Origin: an uncultured Bacilli bacterium
GTDB taxonomy: Bacteria; Bacillota_I; Bacilli_A; RF39; UBA660
Reading direction: 5' to 3'
Length of the DNA stretch: 33,107 nucleotides
Assembly (NCBI GenBank): GCA_934148875.1
Contig: CAKPDJ010000012.1
Coordinates: 1-33,107 of the forward strand
Positions 23,488-32,249 of the stretch are shown here, in pieces; the first letter of the stretch is position 1; each line of letters opens with the position of its first letter. Below the pieces are notes generated by a model. It saw only the letters and a program-made list of their open reading frames with translations. It made no database searches and had not been told where the DNA came from. Both the position numbers and the translations under genes were made by a program.

Positions 23488-24057
23488 ATGAATAAGGATA
23501 ATAAGATTATTTATTTAATTAGTGGTAGAGCTAGAAATGGCAAAGGAACACTCAGTAAAATACTAAAAGAAGAATATGAAAAGCGAAAATATCGAGTTTG
23601 TGAAATTCAAATAATGAGAACTTTAAAAGGTTATCTAAAAGATTACTTTAATTGGGATGGCAGTGAAGAAACGAAACCAAGAAAGATGTTGCAGCAAATA
23701 GGAACCGATATTATTAGAGACGAAATGAATCTACCATATTTCCATATTGATAGATTAACAGAAGATATTAAAGTATTATCAAACTTTTTTGATGTTTTTA
23801 TAGTAAGTGATATCAGACTACCATTAGAAATAGAAACCATAAAAAGTAGATTTGATAATGTAATAAGTATTAATATTACTAGGCCTAATTATGTAAGTCC
23901 ATTAGAGACAAGTGAACAAGTTCACATTACGGAGTTAGCATTAAATAATTATAAAAATTTTGATTATGAAATAGTTAATTCTTCCCTAGAACAGTTAACT
24001 AGTGATATAATAAAGATAGTAGATAGTGAGGTAAATAAAAATGAGATACATGACTAG
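23488..24057 (+). CDS. P-loop kinase, deoxynucleoside-monophosphate-kinase-like
   Basis: This is a 189-aa single-domain P-loop protein. Walker A is SGRARNGKGTLSK (about residues 12-24), a GxxxxGKGT form typical of NMP kinase relatives. A second marker, VFIVSDIRLPLEIETIK, resembles the VxDVRFPNE segment of phage and bacterial dNMP kinases. The likely reaction is phosphorylation of a nucleoside monophosphate, but the substrate cannot be read from sequence. Dephospho-CoA kinase is less likely because its own motifs are absent. The gene lies right after the alanine T-box terminator and overlaps alaS by 17 bases, so it should respond to uncharged tRNA-Ala. AGAAAGGAAATAAT precedes the ATG. Confidence 0.75.
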   Translation: MNKDNKIIYLISGRARNGKGTLSKILKEEYEKRKYRVCEIQIMRTLKGYLKDYFNWDGSEETKPRKMLQQIGTDIIRDEMNLPYFHIDRLTEDIKVLSNFFDVFIVSDIRLPLEIETIKSRFDNVISINITRPNYVSPLETSEQVHITELALNNYKNFDYEIVNSSLEQLTSDIIKIVDSEVNKNEIHD

Positions 24058-26722
24058 TACAGAAATAAGAAATATGTGGTATGACTATTTTGAAAAGCAT
24101 GGTCATAAAAAAATGGAAAGTGCGCCACTTATTCCAATTGATGATGATTCTCTACTTTGGATTAATGCTGGAGTTACACCATTAAAAAAATACTTTGACG
24201 GCAGTAAGGTACCAGAATCAAGAAGAATAGTTAGTGTTCAAAAATGTATTCGTACTAACGATATAGAAAATGTAGGTGTAACAACACGTCATCAAACCTT
24301 TTTTGAAATGATGGGTAATTTTTCAATAGGAGACTATTTCAAAAATGAAGCCATTGGATTTGCTTTTGAACTTTTAACAAATCCTGAATGGTTTGATATT
24401 CCTAAAGATAAATTATATGTTACTATTTATACTGATGATAATGATGCATATGATCGTTGGGTGGAAGTTGGAATGATACCAGACCATATAGTTAGACTAG
24501 AGGGTAATTTTTGGGAAATAGGAGAAGGACCATGTGGACCAGATTCTGAAATATTTTATGATCGTGGTGAAAAGTACGACCCTGAAAATAATGCCCTAGA
24601 ACTATTTAAGAAAGATGAAGACCAAGCTAGATATGTAGAAATTTGGAATAATGTTTTTAGTCAATTCAATTCTAAAGAAGGAGTAGACCGTAAAGACTAC
24701 AAAGAACTACCTAGTAAAAATATTGATACTGGTGCTGGTCTTGAGAGATGGGCTTGTATTTTTCAAAATGTTGATTCTAACTTTGATACTGATTTATTTG
24801 TACCAATCATACATGCTATCGAAGATTTAAGCGGTGTTTTATATAATGGTGAAGCAAGCTTTAAAATTATTGCTGATCATATTCGTGCTGTCACAGTGGC
24901 TTTATCAGATGGAGCTATTTTTGAAAATGTTGGCAGGGGATATGTACTAAGAAGACTATTAAGAAGAAGCGTTCGTATGGGCAAAAAACTTGGACTTAAC
25001 GAGCCATTTATGTATAAATTAGTTGATACTGTTTGTGATATTATGGGTGAAAGTTATCCTGCTCTAGTTGAAAATAGAGGTTATGTTCAAACTCTTGTTT
25101 ATGAAGAAGAACAGTTATTTCATAAAACTTTAGCTAGCGGTGAAAGAAGATTAATAGAGTTAATGGATACTTCTACCACAAAAGAAATACCAGCAATAGA
25201 AGTATTTAAATTATACGATACCTATGGATTTCCTTACGAGTTAACCTTAGAATATTTAGAAGAAAGAAATTTTACTACTTCTAAAGAAGAATTCGATAAA
25301 TATATGGCAGAGCAAAAAAAATTAGCTAAACAAAATCGTAAACAAGAAGCTAATATGAATATTCAAAATGAAGAATTATTAAACTTTAAAGAAGCTTCAG
25401 AATTTATTTATAATTCGTATTCTGAGAAAGGAAAAGTAATTGGAATATTTGATGGTAACAAATTTGTTGAATCAATCAAAAAAGAAGGCTATATAATACT
25501 TGATAAAACTTGTTTCTATGCCGAGTCTGGTGGTCAAGTTAGCGACACTGGTATGATTATATCTCCCAACTTCAAAGCTCGTGTTTTAGATGTTAAGAAA
25601 ACTCCCAATGGGCAAAACTTGCATAAAGTCAAAATTCTAGACGGAGTAGTTAAATTAAATGATCAAGTAAAAACTAATATTGATGAAGCACGTCGTAAAA
25701 AAATCGAAGTAAATCACTCAAGTGTACACTTACTTCAATATGCACTACGTACTATCATTTCAGATAAAATTCATCAAGCAGGTAGCTACGTTGATGACAA
25801 GTCACTAAGATTTGATTTTACTTATACCGGTAAATTATTAGATGATAAATTAATAGAAGTAGAAAATTTTATTAATGATTATGTAAAGAAAAATATAACC
25901 ACTACTACTGAAATAATGAGTTTAGAAGAAGCAAAGAAAACTGGAGCTATGGCACTATTCAGTGAAAAATATGGTAATAATGTTCGTGTAGTAACAATTG
26001 GTGATTCTAAAGAATTATGTGGTGGTACCCACATTAAAAACACTAGTGAAATAGAGGCGTTTGCCATTTTCTCTAGTGAATCTAAAGGTAGCAATGTATA
26101 TAGAATTGAAGCATGTACTAATGATAGTATTGAGGATGTTTTATTAGAAACAATCAAACCATATAATGATGAAAAAATAAAATTATTAATGAAAGCAAGA
26201 AATATAATATCCAAAGCAAAACAAGAAAAAATTAATTTAGACTTTGATATCAATATTAACAATGATGAACCTCATAGCTATAAAGACATAGTTTATGAAA
26301 AGAATGAATTAGAATATACCCAAGATGAAGTTAAAAACTTAGAAAAAAAATATAAGGAACTAAAATCTAAGTCTGCTCTAAATGATTTATCTACATATGA
26401 AGATAAAATAGAAACAAAAAATAATTTCAAAGTATTAATTACAAAAGTAGAAAATCAAGATACTAATGTTATTAAAGATATAGTTGATACACTATTAAAT
26501 AAAATGGGAACCGGTTTAATACTAATAGCAAATGTTTGTGGTAATCAAGCAAGTTTAATAATAAGAAACAATATTGAAAATAAATCAGCAGGTGAAATTA
26601 TGAAGCAAATTACCAAAGAATTAAATGGTAACGGTGGTGGAAGTAACACCTTTGCTCAAGGAGCTGCTAAAGATATTTCAGAACTTGATATCGTACTTGC
26701 ATCAGTAAAGGACATTTTATAA
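24041..26722 (+). CDS. alaS: Alanyl-tRNA synthetase
   Basis: This is an 893-aa full-length class IIc synthetase with an editing domain. The start MRYMTSTEIRNMWYDYFEKHG is typical of the family. The catalytic core holds GDYFKNEAIGFAFELL, the signature NIDTGAGLERWACIFQ and the later GRGYVLRRLLRRSVRMG. The editing (SAD) domain has the metal ligands H559-x3-H563 (HSSVHLLQ) and C660-x3-H664 (CGGTH). A coiled coil (about 765-785) and the C-Ala domain with a glycine-rich GNGGGSNTFAQGAA end it. AGGT lies 8 bases before the ATG at 24041; an ATG at 24050 is second choice. The alanine T-box upstream is its expected control, with one kinase gene in between. holA follows after one base. Confidence 0.97.
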   Translation: MRYMTSTEIRNMWYDYFEKHGHKKMESAPLIPIDDDSLLWINAGVTPLKKYFDGSKVPESRRIVSVQKCIRTNDIENVGVTTRHQTFFEMMGNFSIGDYFKNEAIGFAFELLTNPEWFDIPKDKLYVTIYTDDNDAYDRWVEVGMIPDHIVRLEGNFWEIGEGPCGPDSEIFYDRGEKYDPENNALELFKKDEDQARYVEIWNNVFSQFNSKEGVDRKDYKELPSKNIDTGAGLERWACIFQNVDSNFDTDLFVPIIHAIEDLSGVLYNGEASFKIIADHIRAVTVALSDGAIFENVGRGYVLRRLLRRSVRMGKKLGLNEPFMYKLVDTVCDIMGESYPALVENRGYVQTLVYEEEQLFHKTLASGERRLIELMDTSTTKEIPAIEVFKLYDTYGFPYELTLEYLEERNFTTSKEEFDKYMAEQKKLAKQNRKQEANMNIQNEELLNFKEASEFIYNSYSEKGKVIGIFDGNKFVESIKKEGYIILDKTCFYAESGGQVSDTGMIISPNFKARVLDVKKTPNGQNLHKVKILDGVVKLNDQVKTNIDEARRKKIEVNHSSVHLLQYALRTIISDKIHQAGSYVDDKSLRFDFTYTGKLLDDKLIEVENFINDYVKKNITTTTEIMSLEEAKKTGAMALFSEKYGNNVRVVTIGDSKELCGGTHIKNTSEIEAFAIFSSESKGSNVYRIEACTNDSIEDVLLETIKPYNDEKIKLLMKARNIISKAKQEKINLDFDININNDEPHSYKDIVYEKNELEYTQDEVKNLEKKYKELKSKSALNDLSTYEDKIETKNNFKVLITKVENQDTNVIKDIVDTLLNKMGTGLILIANVCGNQASLIIRNNIENKSAGEIMKQITKELNGNGGGSNTFAQGAAKDISELDIVLASVKDIL

Positions 26723-26723
26723 T

Positions 26724-27656
26724 ATGAGTAATATTATTTTAATAACTACTAGTGATAAAATAATATTAGATGAAAAAATAAAAGAATTAACTAAAAATAG
26801 TAACGATATTGAAGTAGTACATTATGATTTATCAGAAACCCCTATCGAGCAATTAGTAGAAGATTTGGATACTTACAATTTTTTAACATCCAAAAAGATA
26901 ATAGTTGGTCACAATGCTAATTTTCTATCTAGTGATAAAAGTAAAATAGTAGTAGAACACAATATAGAACGTTTTGAAAAATATTTAGAAAATCCAAGTT
27001 GTGATAACATTTTAGTTTTAACTTGTGACAACATTGATAAAAGAAAAAAAATAACGTCTGCTTTATTAAAAAAAGCTGATTTAGTTGAAGGAAAAGTCAA
27101 TATTCATAATATAATCAAAAACAAGCTAGAAAATTACTCTATCACTAGTGATGCTGAAAAAAAATTACTAGAATACTGTCAGGATGATTATGAAAGAATT
27201 TCTAATGAGCTTGATAAATTAATGCTTTACAAAATGAGTGAAAAGACAATTAATGCTGAAGATGTCGAAAATATTGTCATGAAAAGTTTAGATGATAATA
27301 TTTTCCATTTAGCTGATAGTATTTTATCTAGAAATAAAAAAGAAGCTTTTGAATTATACAATAACTTTATACTTCATGGTGAGCAAGTAGTAAATATTAT
27401 TAGAATTTTATCTAATAAAATAAGGTTAATATATCAGGTAAAAGTTTTATTAAATGATGGAAATAGTGATCAATCAATAAGTAAATTACTAAAAGTTCAT
27501 GAGTATCCTGTAAAACTAGCCCGAGAAGCAAGTTATCGTTATAGTGAAAAGATATTACTAGCTGATTTAGAGAAATTAGCCAATCTAGATTTAGAAATAA
27601 AATCAGGTAAGTCAGATGGCGAGGTTGAATTTGAACTATTATTAGCTACTATATAA
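26724..27656 (+). CDS. holA: DNA polymerase III subunit delta
   Basis: This is a 310-aa HolA, the clamp-loader wrench subunit that opens the beta clamp. It has the family layout: an N-terminal AAA+-like domain without a working P-loop (IILITTSDKIILDEKIKEL, then DTYNFLTSKKIIVGHNANFL, DNILVLTCDNIDKRKK), a helical middle (EYCQDDYERISNELDKLMLY), and the C-terminal collar part with DDNIFHLADSILSRNKKEAF and HGEQVVNIIRILSNKIRLIYQ. It starts one base after alaS with no strong ribosome site, so it is probably translated by reinitiation. In Bacillus holA is near rpsT and comEC, so the alaS linkage is different here. Confidence 0.92.
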   Translation: MSNIILITTSDKIILDEKIKELTKNSNDIEVVHYDLSETPIEQLVEDLDTYNFLTSKKIIVGHNANFLSSDKSKIVVEHNIERFEKYLENPSCDNILVLTCDNIDKRKKITSALLKKADLVEGKVNIHNIIKNKLENYSITSDAEKKLLEYCQDDYERISNELDKLMLYKMSEKTINAEDVENIVMKSLDDNIFHLADSILSRNKKEAFELYNNFILHGEQVVNIIRILSNKIRLIYQVKVLLNDGNSDQSISKLLKVHEYPVKLAREASYRYSEKILLADLEKLANLDLEIKSGKSDGEVEFELLLATI

Positions 27657-27692
27657 GCTAATCTTATAAAATACGCAACTTTAGTTAATATA

Positions 27693-27721
27693 TTGATAAT
27701 AAAAATTTATTCATGTATAAT
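27693..27721 (+). promoter_or_regulatory. Sigma-A promoter placed directly on a hairpin
   Basis: TTGATA (27693-27698), 17-base spacer, TATAAT (27716-27721). Transcription would start near 27728, four bases before a terminator-like hairpin. Confidence 0.8.
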
Positions 27722-27731
27722 ATTATCGTTA

Positions 27732-27781
27732 AGCAGTACAAAAAAGTTAAATAGAGATATTTAACATGTACTGCTTTTTTT
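27732..27781 (+). terminator. Two-tier hairpin with T run: attenuator, or end of a very short RNA
   Basis: Outer stem AGCAGTAC/GTACTGCT (27732-27739 with 27768-27775) and inner stem GTTAAAT/ATTTAAC (27746-27752 with 27759-27765), followed by eight T. It can terminate holA read-through. It also lies immediately downstream of a promoter, so it would give an RNA of roughly 50 bases or act as an attenuator for the XRE gene 20 bases further on. Confidence 0.78.
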
Positions 27782-27800
27782 AAGAAATAGGTGATTGTTT

Positions 27801-28916
27801 ATGGATTTAAAGAAAATAGGAAGTTTTATATTACAATTAAGAAAAGAAAAAAATTGGACACAAGAAGATTTAGCCCAAAAACTAATAGTAGATCGTGGTA
27901 CTATTTCAAAATGGGAAAGAGGCGTATATATACCCAGCACAGAAATGCTACTAGAAATACAAAAGTTGTTTGGTGTTAGTGTGAATGAAATCTTGTATGG
28001 TGCAAGACGTAATAAAGAAAATGATATAGAAATTAATAATGTTACTGTTGAAGTGCTAAACAGTTCAAAGAAAAAAATCAAGAAAATTTTATTATCTAGC
28101 ACAATTGTAATTATATCATTAGTAATTTTATTTTTAACATATTATTTTATTAATAATTATAACTCCATAAGTATATATAGAATATTTGGAGAGAATGATA
28201 AGTTTCATATTAGTAATGGTATTATGATTGTTTCCAAAGAAAAAAGTTATATCAAACTAGGTAGTTTAGAACAATATACAAAAGAATATAATACAGAAAA
28301 TATCAGATTATATTATAAAAAAAATAATCAAGAATACACAATATTTAGTGGGGCAGCAGAAGATACTAATAATTTATTAATAAATACATTCAATTACAAT
28401 GAATTGTTTGAATATAAAGACTTAAATTATATAAAAAAAGATCTATTTTTAGAAATTACAACTGAAGATAATATAGAATTAATACAATTAAATTTAAAAA
28501 AAGATTTTTCTAATGATAGTATATTTGATGATAAAATAAGTTCTATTTCATCTGATATTAATGACCAAGGATTAGAGGCAGATGTACCAAAATACATAAA
28601 AGAAAACTTTAAATTTAATAGCAAAAATAATGAGTATTATACTGAAAGTAAAAATAATAATGCAAACATTTATGAAAAGTACTTATATGAACTAAAATTA
28701 TATGTATTAAATAAAAAACAAAAGGATTATGAAGAATATTTTGAATATTATATACCAGGTAATAGTATAAATCATTATATAATTAAAAATGAAAATGTAA
28801 TTAACAATTTTGTTTATAATTTATCAAATAATAATTGTGAATTGGGAAATTGTAATCTTTCTCTTATAAATGAATTTAAGAATTCATATTTAAATAAAAT
28901 TAACTTTCTAAACTAA
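27801..28916 (+). CDS. Membrane-anchored XRE-family regulator
   Basis: This is a 371-aa protein from the ATG at 27801, after AGGTGATTGTTT. A TTG two codons up is part of that spacing. Residues 5-66 are a Cro/C1-type HTH domain (LRKEKNWTQEDLAQKLIVDR, GTISKWERGVYIPST, LFGVSVNEIL). A basic linker and one transmembrane helix at about 95-116 follow, then an extracytoplasmic domain of about 250 residues rich in Asn/Tyr/Ile that I do not recognise. DNA-binding head plus outside sensor implies a one-component membrane regulator. It stands before the two secreted-protein genes and the ABC operon, and is a candidate regulator for them. The transcript runs from the 27693 promoter if the hairpin is passed. 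Confidence 0.87.
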   Translation: MDLKKIGSFILQLRKEKNWTQEDLAQKLIVDRGTISKWERGVYIPSTEMLLEIQKLFGVSVNEILYGARRNKENDIEINNVTVEVLNSSKKKIKKILLSSTIVIISLVILFLTYYFINNYNSISIYRIFGENDKFHISNGIMIVSKEKSYIKLGSLEQYTKEYNTENIRLYYKKNNQEYTIFSGAAEDTNNLLINTFNYNELFEYKDLNYIKKDLFLEITTEDNIELIQLNLKKDFSNDSIFDDKISSISSDINDQGLEADVPKYIKENFKFNSKNNEYYTESKNNNANIYEKYLYELKLYVLNKKQKDYEEYFEYYIPGNSINHYIIKNENVINNFVYNLSNNNCELGNCNLSLINEFKNSYLNKINFLN

Positions 28917-28946
28917 GAATTGATTTACTTATTTAATAAAAGTCGA

Positions 28947-28977
28947 AAAAGGGCGAAATTAGCCCTTTATTTTTTTT
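28947..28977 (+). terminator. Terminator of the XRE gene
   Basis: Stem AAAGGGC/GCCCTTT (28948-28954 with 28962-28968), 7-base loop, followed by a nearly unbroken T run. Confidence 0.88.
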
Positions 28978-29016
28978 AACTTTTAATATTAAAATGAAAA
29001 TGAAAGGAGAATAACC

Positions 29017-29772
29017 ATGAAAATATTTTTAAGAACAATGATATCAATCACGATTTGTGCAATGTTAATTTCAGGTATCAAAGTATATGCTTTAAGTGAG
29101 AGTACTTCATACACAAATGATAATGGCATAAAGTTAACAGAAAAAGAATATAATTTCGTTAATGAATTTTATGGCAACGTTTTTTTTAATAATATGACAC
29201 AAGAAGATTACGAATGGATTAAAGATTTAAACATCAATACTAATCGCATTGAAATAAAAACCGTTTATAGTAATGATTTTGATAGAAATATTATACAACC
29301 ATATGGATCTTCATATTCTACCAACAGCAAAAAGTTAACTATTGTCAAAAGTTGCAGTAGCATATGTACTATTATAACAAATCTAACATGGCTAGTTAAT
29401 CCAAATATTAGGAGTTATGATGTAATCGGTGCGCGATTTTTTAATACTAGCATAGCAGATAATACAATCATTACTAGACTTACATCTAGTAATGGAACAG
29501 AATATTCATCTAACAATAAAGTATTATCAAATGGATTGGGAACATCAGTAAAATTACCAAGTGGAGCCACCAATATTTCAGTACAGCAAAAATTTTTCAC
29601 TAAACTAGGTGGTACAATATATGCTAGTTATCAACATTCTACAAGCAATATAACCTTACAAACGAGTTTGAGTTACTCTATTGGTATAGGCGGATATGGA
29701 AATGTATTTCTATTTTACAGTGGCGCAGTAGGAAAGTTTGATCAAATGAATGGTGTAAATATAAATTTATAA
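29017..29772 (+). CDS. 251-aa secreted protein, unknown
   Basis: The start is the ATG at 29017 after GAAAGGAGAATAACC. A Sec signal peptide is clear: basic MKIFLR, a hydrophobic core TMISITICAMLISGI, and a likely cut after VYA (about residue 25). The mature part has an N-terminal helical stretch with LTEKEYNFVNEFYGN and TQEDYEWIKDL, then a beta-rich Ser/Thr/Asn-rich domain with a close Cys pair CSSIC and the segment NPNIRSYDVIGARFFNTS. It ends GGYGNVFLFYSGAVGKFDQM. There is no LPxTG anchor, lipobox or catalytic motif that I can see. It has no paralogue in the window. It lies between the XRE gene and a second secreted-protein gene. No promoter is obvious in 28978-29010. Secreted toxin or adhesin-like roles are possible but unsupported. 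Confidence 0.8.
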   Translation: MKIFLRTMISITICAMLISGIKVYALSESTSYTNDNGIKLTEKEYNFVNEFYGNVFFNNMTQEDYEWIKDLNINTNRIEIKTVYSNDFDRNIIQPYGSSYSTNSKKLTIVKSCSSICTIITNLTWLVNPNIRSYDVIGARFFNTSIADNTIITRLTSSNGTEYSSNNKVLSNGLGTSVKLPSGATNISVQQKFFTKLGGTIYASYQHSTSNITLQTSLSYSIGIGGYGNVFLFYSGAVGKFDQMNGVNINL

Positions 29773-29800
29773 AATATATAGTTTTTGGTAACAACACAAA

Positions 29801-29842
29801 TTACAAAATGCGTACAAGTTGTAAAAGCGTGTTTGTTATAAA
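29801..29842 (+). promoter_or_regulatory. Repeats and extended -10 before the 151-aa secreted gene
   Basis: TTACAA (29801-29806) and TTGTAA (29819-29824) are inverted. TTACAAAATGCGT and TTGTAAAAGCGT are near-direct repeats with GCGT 17 bases apart (29810 and 29827). An extended -10 TGTTATAAA (29834-29842) follows with no normal -35 box. This is consistent with an activator or regulator site. A TATAAT at 29848 is too near the AGGAGG to be the -10. Confidence 0.45.
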
Positions 29843-29866
29843 TATATTATAATAGGAGGAAAAAAT

Positions 29867-30322
29867 ATGAATAAAATATTAAAAGTAGGTGTAACATTTT
29901 CCTTAGCATTTGTGATAATGTTATCAGGAGTAGCAATTGTCAAAGCTGATGGACAATGGTATAATTCATCAATTTCTATATCAAATCATTCGTCATTATT
30001 TGGTAAGGAAAGGAAATATGCATATGACTATTACAGAGCTGATATTACACCAAATCATATGGAAACTGGTGCATATAGCAGATATGAAGTAATACTAAAT
30101 ACTAGATTAATCAGACCACTATATAGATTAGGAATACACTATGGGGATCAAACAAAATTTGACCAAGATATTTATTTTGATCCAACTGCAACAGGAGTAA
30201 AGAAAATTGTTTATATGGGTAATTGTGGAGATGGAAAAAGATATCTAGCTTTCAGTACAGCTAAAGGTGCAGCAGGTACTGGTTCTATGCAAGGACTTGT
30301 TGACATTTATAATTATTCATAA
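29867..30322 (+). CDS. 151-aa secreted protein, possible peptide toxin of the ABC cluster
   Basis: The ATG follows TAGGAGGAAAAAAT. The signal peptide is MNKILK, a hydrophobic core VGVTFSLAFVIMLSGVAI and a predicted cut after VKA (about residue 27). The mature part is about 124 residues, Tyr/Ser/Asp/Gly-rich, starting DGQWYNSSISISNHSS, with blocks SRYEVILNTRLIRPLYRLG and GDGKRYLAFSTAKGAAGTG; it has one Cys (GNCGDG). The size, Sec signal and position before an ABC ATPase and FtsX-type permeases resemble lactococcin-972-type clusters, but the length and the motifs do not fit that family well. It could equally be a secreted immunity, adhesion or stress protein. Function unknown. Confidence 0.8.
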   Translation: MNKILKVGVTFSLAFVIMLSGVAIVKADGQWYNSSISISNHSSLFGKERKYAYDYYRADITPNHMETGAYSRYEVILNTRLIRPLYRLGIHYGDQTKFDQDIYFDPTATGVKKIVYMGNCGDGKRYLAFSTAKGAAGTGSMQGLVDIYNYS

Positions 30323-30330
30323 ATATTACG

Positions 30331-30360
30331 ATAGGGAAAGAGTATTTGCTTTTTCCCTAT
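30331..30360 (+). other. Intergenic hairpin before the ABC genes
   Basis: Stem ATAGGGAAA/TTTCCCTAT (30331-30339 with 30352-30360), 12-base loop. It is followed by TATATA rather than a T run, so it is more likely a partial terminator or mRNA-end-stabilising element that lowers ABC expression relative to the secreted gene. Confidence 0.6.
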
Positions 30361-30379
30361 TATATATAGGAGGTATATA

Positions 30380-31066
30380 ATGGTTGCTATAAGAATTAAA
30401 AATATTATAAAAAATTATAAATTGGATAATGAGATAGTAACAGCAGTTAACAATCTATCTTTTGATTTTGAATACGGAAAGATGTATGCTATTATGGGAC
30501 ATTCTGGTAGTGGAAAAAGTACATTAATTCAGTGTCTTGGATTGTTAGATAACATAACTTCAGGAAAAATATATATTGACAATGAAGATGTTAGTAAAAA
30601 AACTGTAGATGAACAAAATAAATTAAGAAATATTAAAATAGGATTTGTATTTCAGGATTACTATTTAAACAATACAATGAAAGCCTATGAAAATGTGATG
30701 TTACCTATGTTAATAAATAAAAAATATAAAAACAAAAATATTACTAAAATGGCTGAAATGTTACTCTGTGAAGTTGGATTAGAAGATAGAATTAAACATT
30801 ATCCTAAACAATTAAGTGGAGGTGAGCAACAAAGAGTAGCAATTGCAAGGGCTATTGCAAATAATCCTGATATAATTTTAGCAGATGAGCCAACAGGAAA
30901 CTTAGATGAAGCAAATGAAAAATATATTTTAACTATTTTAAAAAAGATGGCTAACAAGGGAAAATGTGTTATAATTGTGAGTCATAATCCATTAATTAAG
31001 GAGTATGCAGATATTGTCATAAATATGAAAAAAGGTAATTTTATGGTGAAATCTAATGAAATTTAA
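30380..31066 (+). CDS. ABC transporter ATPase (MacB/LolD-like)
   Basis: This is a 228-aa ATPase of the type that pairs with FtsX-fold permeases. Motifs: Walker A GHSGSGKST (40-48), Q-loop FQDYYL (91-96), signature LSGGEQQRV (145-153), Walker B IILADEPTGNLD (165-176), and H-loop VSHN. The TGNLD ending is typical of the MacB/LolD/BceA group. The ATG follows TAGGAGGTATATA. It overlaps the next permease by 11 bases. These systems often export or remove peptides, or protect cells from peptide antibiotics by mechanical force transfer rather than transport. With two permeases next to a secreted small protein, export of or immunity to that protein is plausible but not shown. Confidence 0.94.
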   Translation: MVAIRIKNIIKNYKLDNEIVTAVNNLSFDFEYGKMYAIMGHSGSGKSTLIQCLGLLDNITSGKIYIDNEDVSKKTVDEQNKLRNIKIGFVFQDYYLNNTMKAYENVMLPMLINKKYKNKNITKMAEMLLCEVGLEDRIKHYPKQLSGGEQQRVAIARAIANNPDIILADEPTGNLDEANEKYILTILKKMANKGKCVIIVSHNPLIKEYADIVINMKKGNFMVKSNEI

Positions 31067-32249
31067 ATATTACTGTTTATTAGCTAAAAAAAGTTTTTTT
31101 AATAAAAAAACCAATATAATAAATATTTTTCTATTAGTTTTATCAATGTTAATGATGGTTTTAATATCGAGCTTTTCTAAGTCATTTAATAATTTAATTA
31201 CTAATCAAGTAAATAATAATATAAATTATCATATCTTATTAATTCATGGGTTAAAAGATACACAACTGTTATCTGATGTAGATAATATTTTATATATAAC
31301 AGATTATACGTCATTTAGTTATTATACTAAAACTGATAAAAATAAAGAAATTCATCTAATTGGGGCACCTGATTCATATATCAAAACAATACTTAGAAAA
31401 CAGCTTAATATAAATGGCAATTCTATCATTTGTCCAATTAAATTTTATTTAGGAGATAATCCTGAAGAATATGATAAAGATTACTTAAGCAATATTATTG
31501 ATGGTACAAAATTATTAAATAAAACAATATCTTTAAGTTCTGGTAATTATAAGAAGAATTTTAATATTATTGGAGTATATAATCAAGATTATTATACTTA
31601 TGGTGAATATAATATTTGTTTTACTGAAATAACTAATATTGAAGAATTTTATAATAAAGATTTGGAAAAAATAAAAAGTGAATGTGATCCTAAATACCAA
31701 GATTGCGATGATATAGGAAAAAATAGTACTAAATTAGCTGTTGTAAAAGATGTATCAAAAATAGACAAGACTTTAGATGCAATTCAATCTATGGGCTATT
31801 CAACAAATAAATTGGTAAACATTGATACAACAGGAATTAATCTTATTACCACAGTTTTTATTATACTTTCATCTATTATTTTAGTGATTAATTTTATAAT
31901 TTTAGTAGTAGTTAATAATAAATTTTTACAATACGATAAGAAAAATAATTTAATTTATAAATCATTAGGTTATAGTAATAATATATTAATAAAAGTTAAT
32001 TATTTAGAAAAAATTATTCTTACAATAACTAGTTTTTTCATAAGTATATTACTAGAAATTATAATATATATAATATTGAATATTGTTTTTTCTTCAAATA
32101 TAGAGACAGGATTTAGTATATGCATATCATACCTATCTATCATTTATAGCTTTGTTGTTGTGCTATTATCATCTATGTTATCTGTTTATGTGTCTATATC
32201 AAAAAATAAGAATTCAATAATAAAGGAATTAAGTGATGAAGAAATATAA
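31056..32249 (+). CDS. FtsX-type ABC permease, first subunit
   Basis: This is a 397-aa membrane protein with the four-helix FtsX/MacB layout: one N-terminal helix (IINIFLLVLSMLMMVLISS, about 22-40), an extracytoplasmic domain of about 220 residues (it includes SECDPKYQDCDDIG with two Cys), then three helices at about 265-290, 310-340 and 350-375. The loop after helix 2 carries NNKFLQYDKKNNLIYKSLGYS, the usual K-x-LG-Y/F-S coupling segment. It starts inside the ATPase gene (11-base overlap) and ends overlapping a second permease by 14 bases, so the three are one translational unit. Export substrate unknown. Confidence 0.9.
   Translation: MKFKYYCLLAKKSFFNKKTNIINIFLLVLSMLMMVLISSFSKSFNNLITNQVNNNINYHILLIHGLKDTQLLSDVDNILYITDYTSFSYYTKTDKNKEIHLIGAPDSYIKTILRKQLNINGNSIICPIKFYLGDNPEEYDKDYLSNIIDGTKLLNKTISLSSGNYKKNFNIIGVYNQDYYTYGEYNICFTEITNIEEFYNKDLEKIKSECDPKYQDCDDIGKNSTKLAVVKDVSKIDKTLDAIQSMGYSTNKLVNIDTTGINLITTVFIILSSIILVINFIILVVVNNKFLQYDKKNNLIYKSLGYSNNILIKVNYLEKIILTITSFFISILLEIIIYIILNIVFSSNIETGFSICISYLSIIYSFVVVLLSSMLSVYVSISKNKNSIIKELSDEEI

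Noticed and set aside
25879..26262. Long minus-strand ORF (127 aa) inside alaS
   Set aside because: It is the antisense shadow of a strongly conserved gene region; no ribosome site or promoter on that strand. The same applies to the other minus-strand ORFs, such as those inside the C39 exporter, era and the XRE gene.
29867..30322. Lactococcin 972 family precursor
   Set aside because: The mature part is almost twice the family length and the typical Trp, His and Ser-rich motifs are not seen; only context fits.
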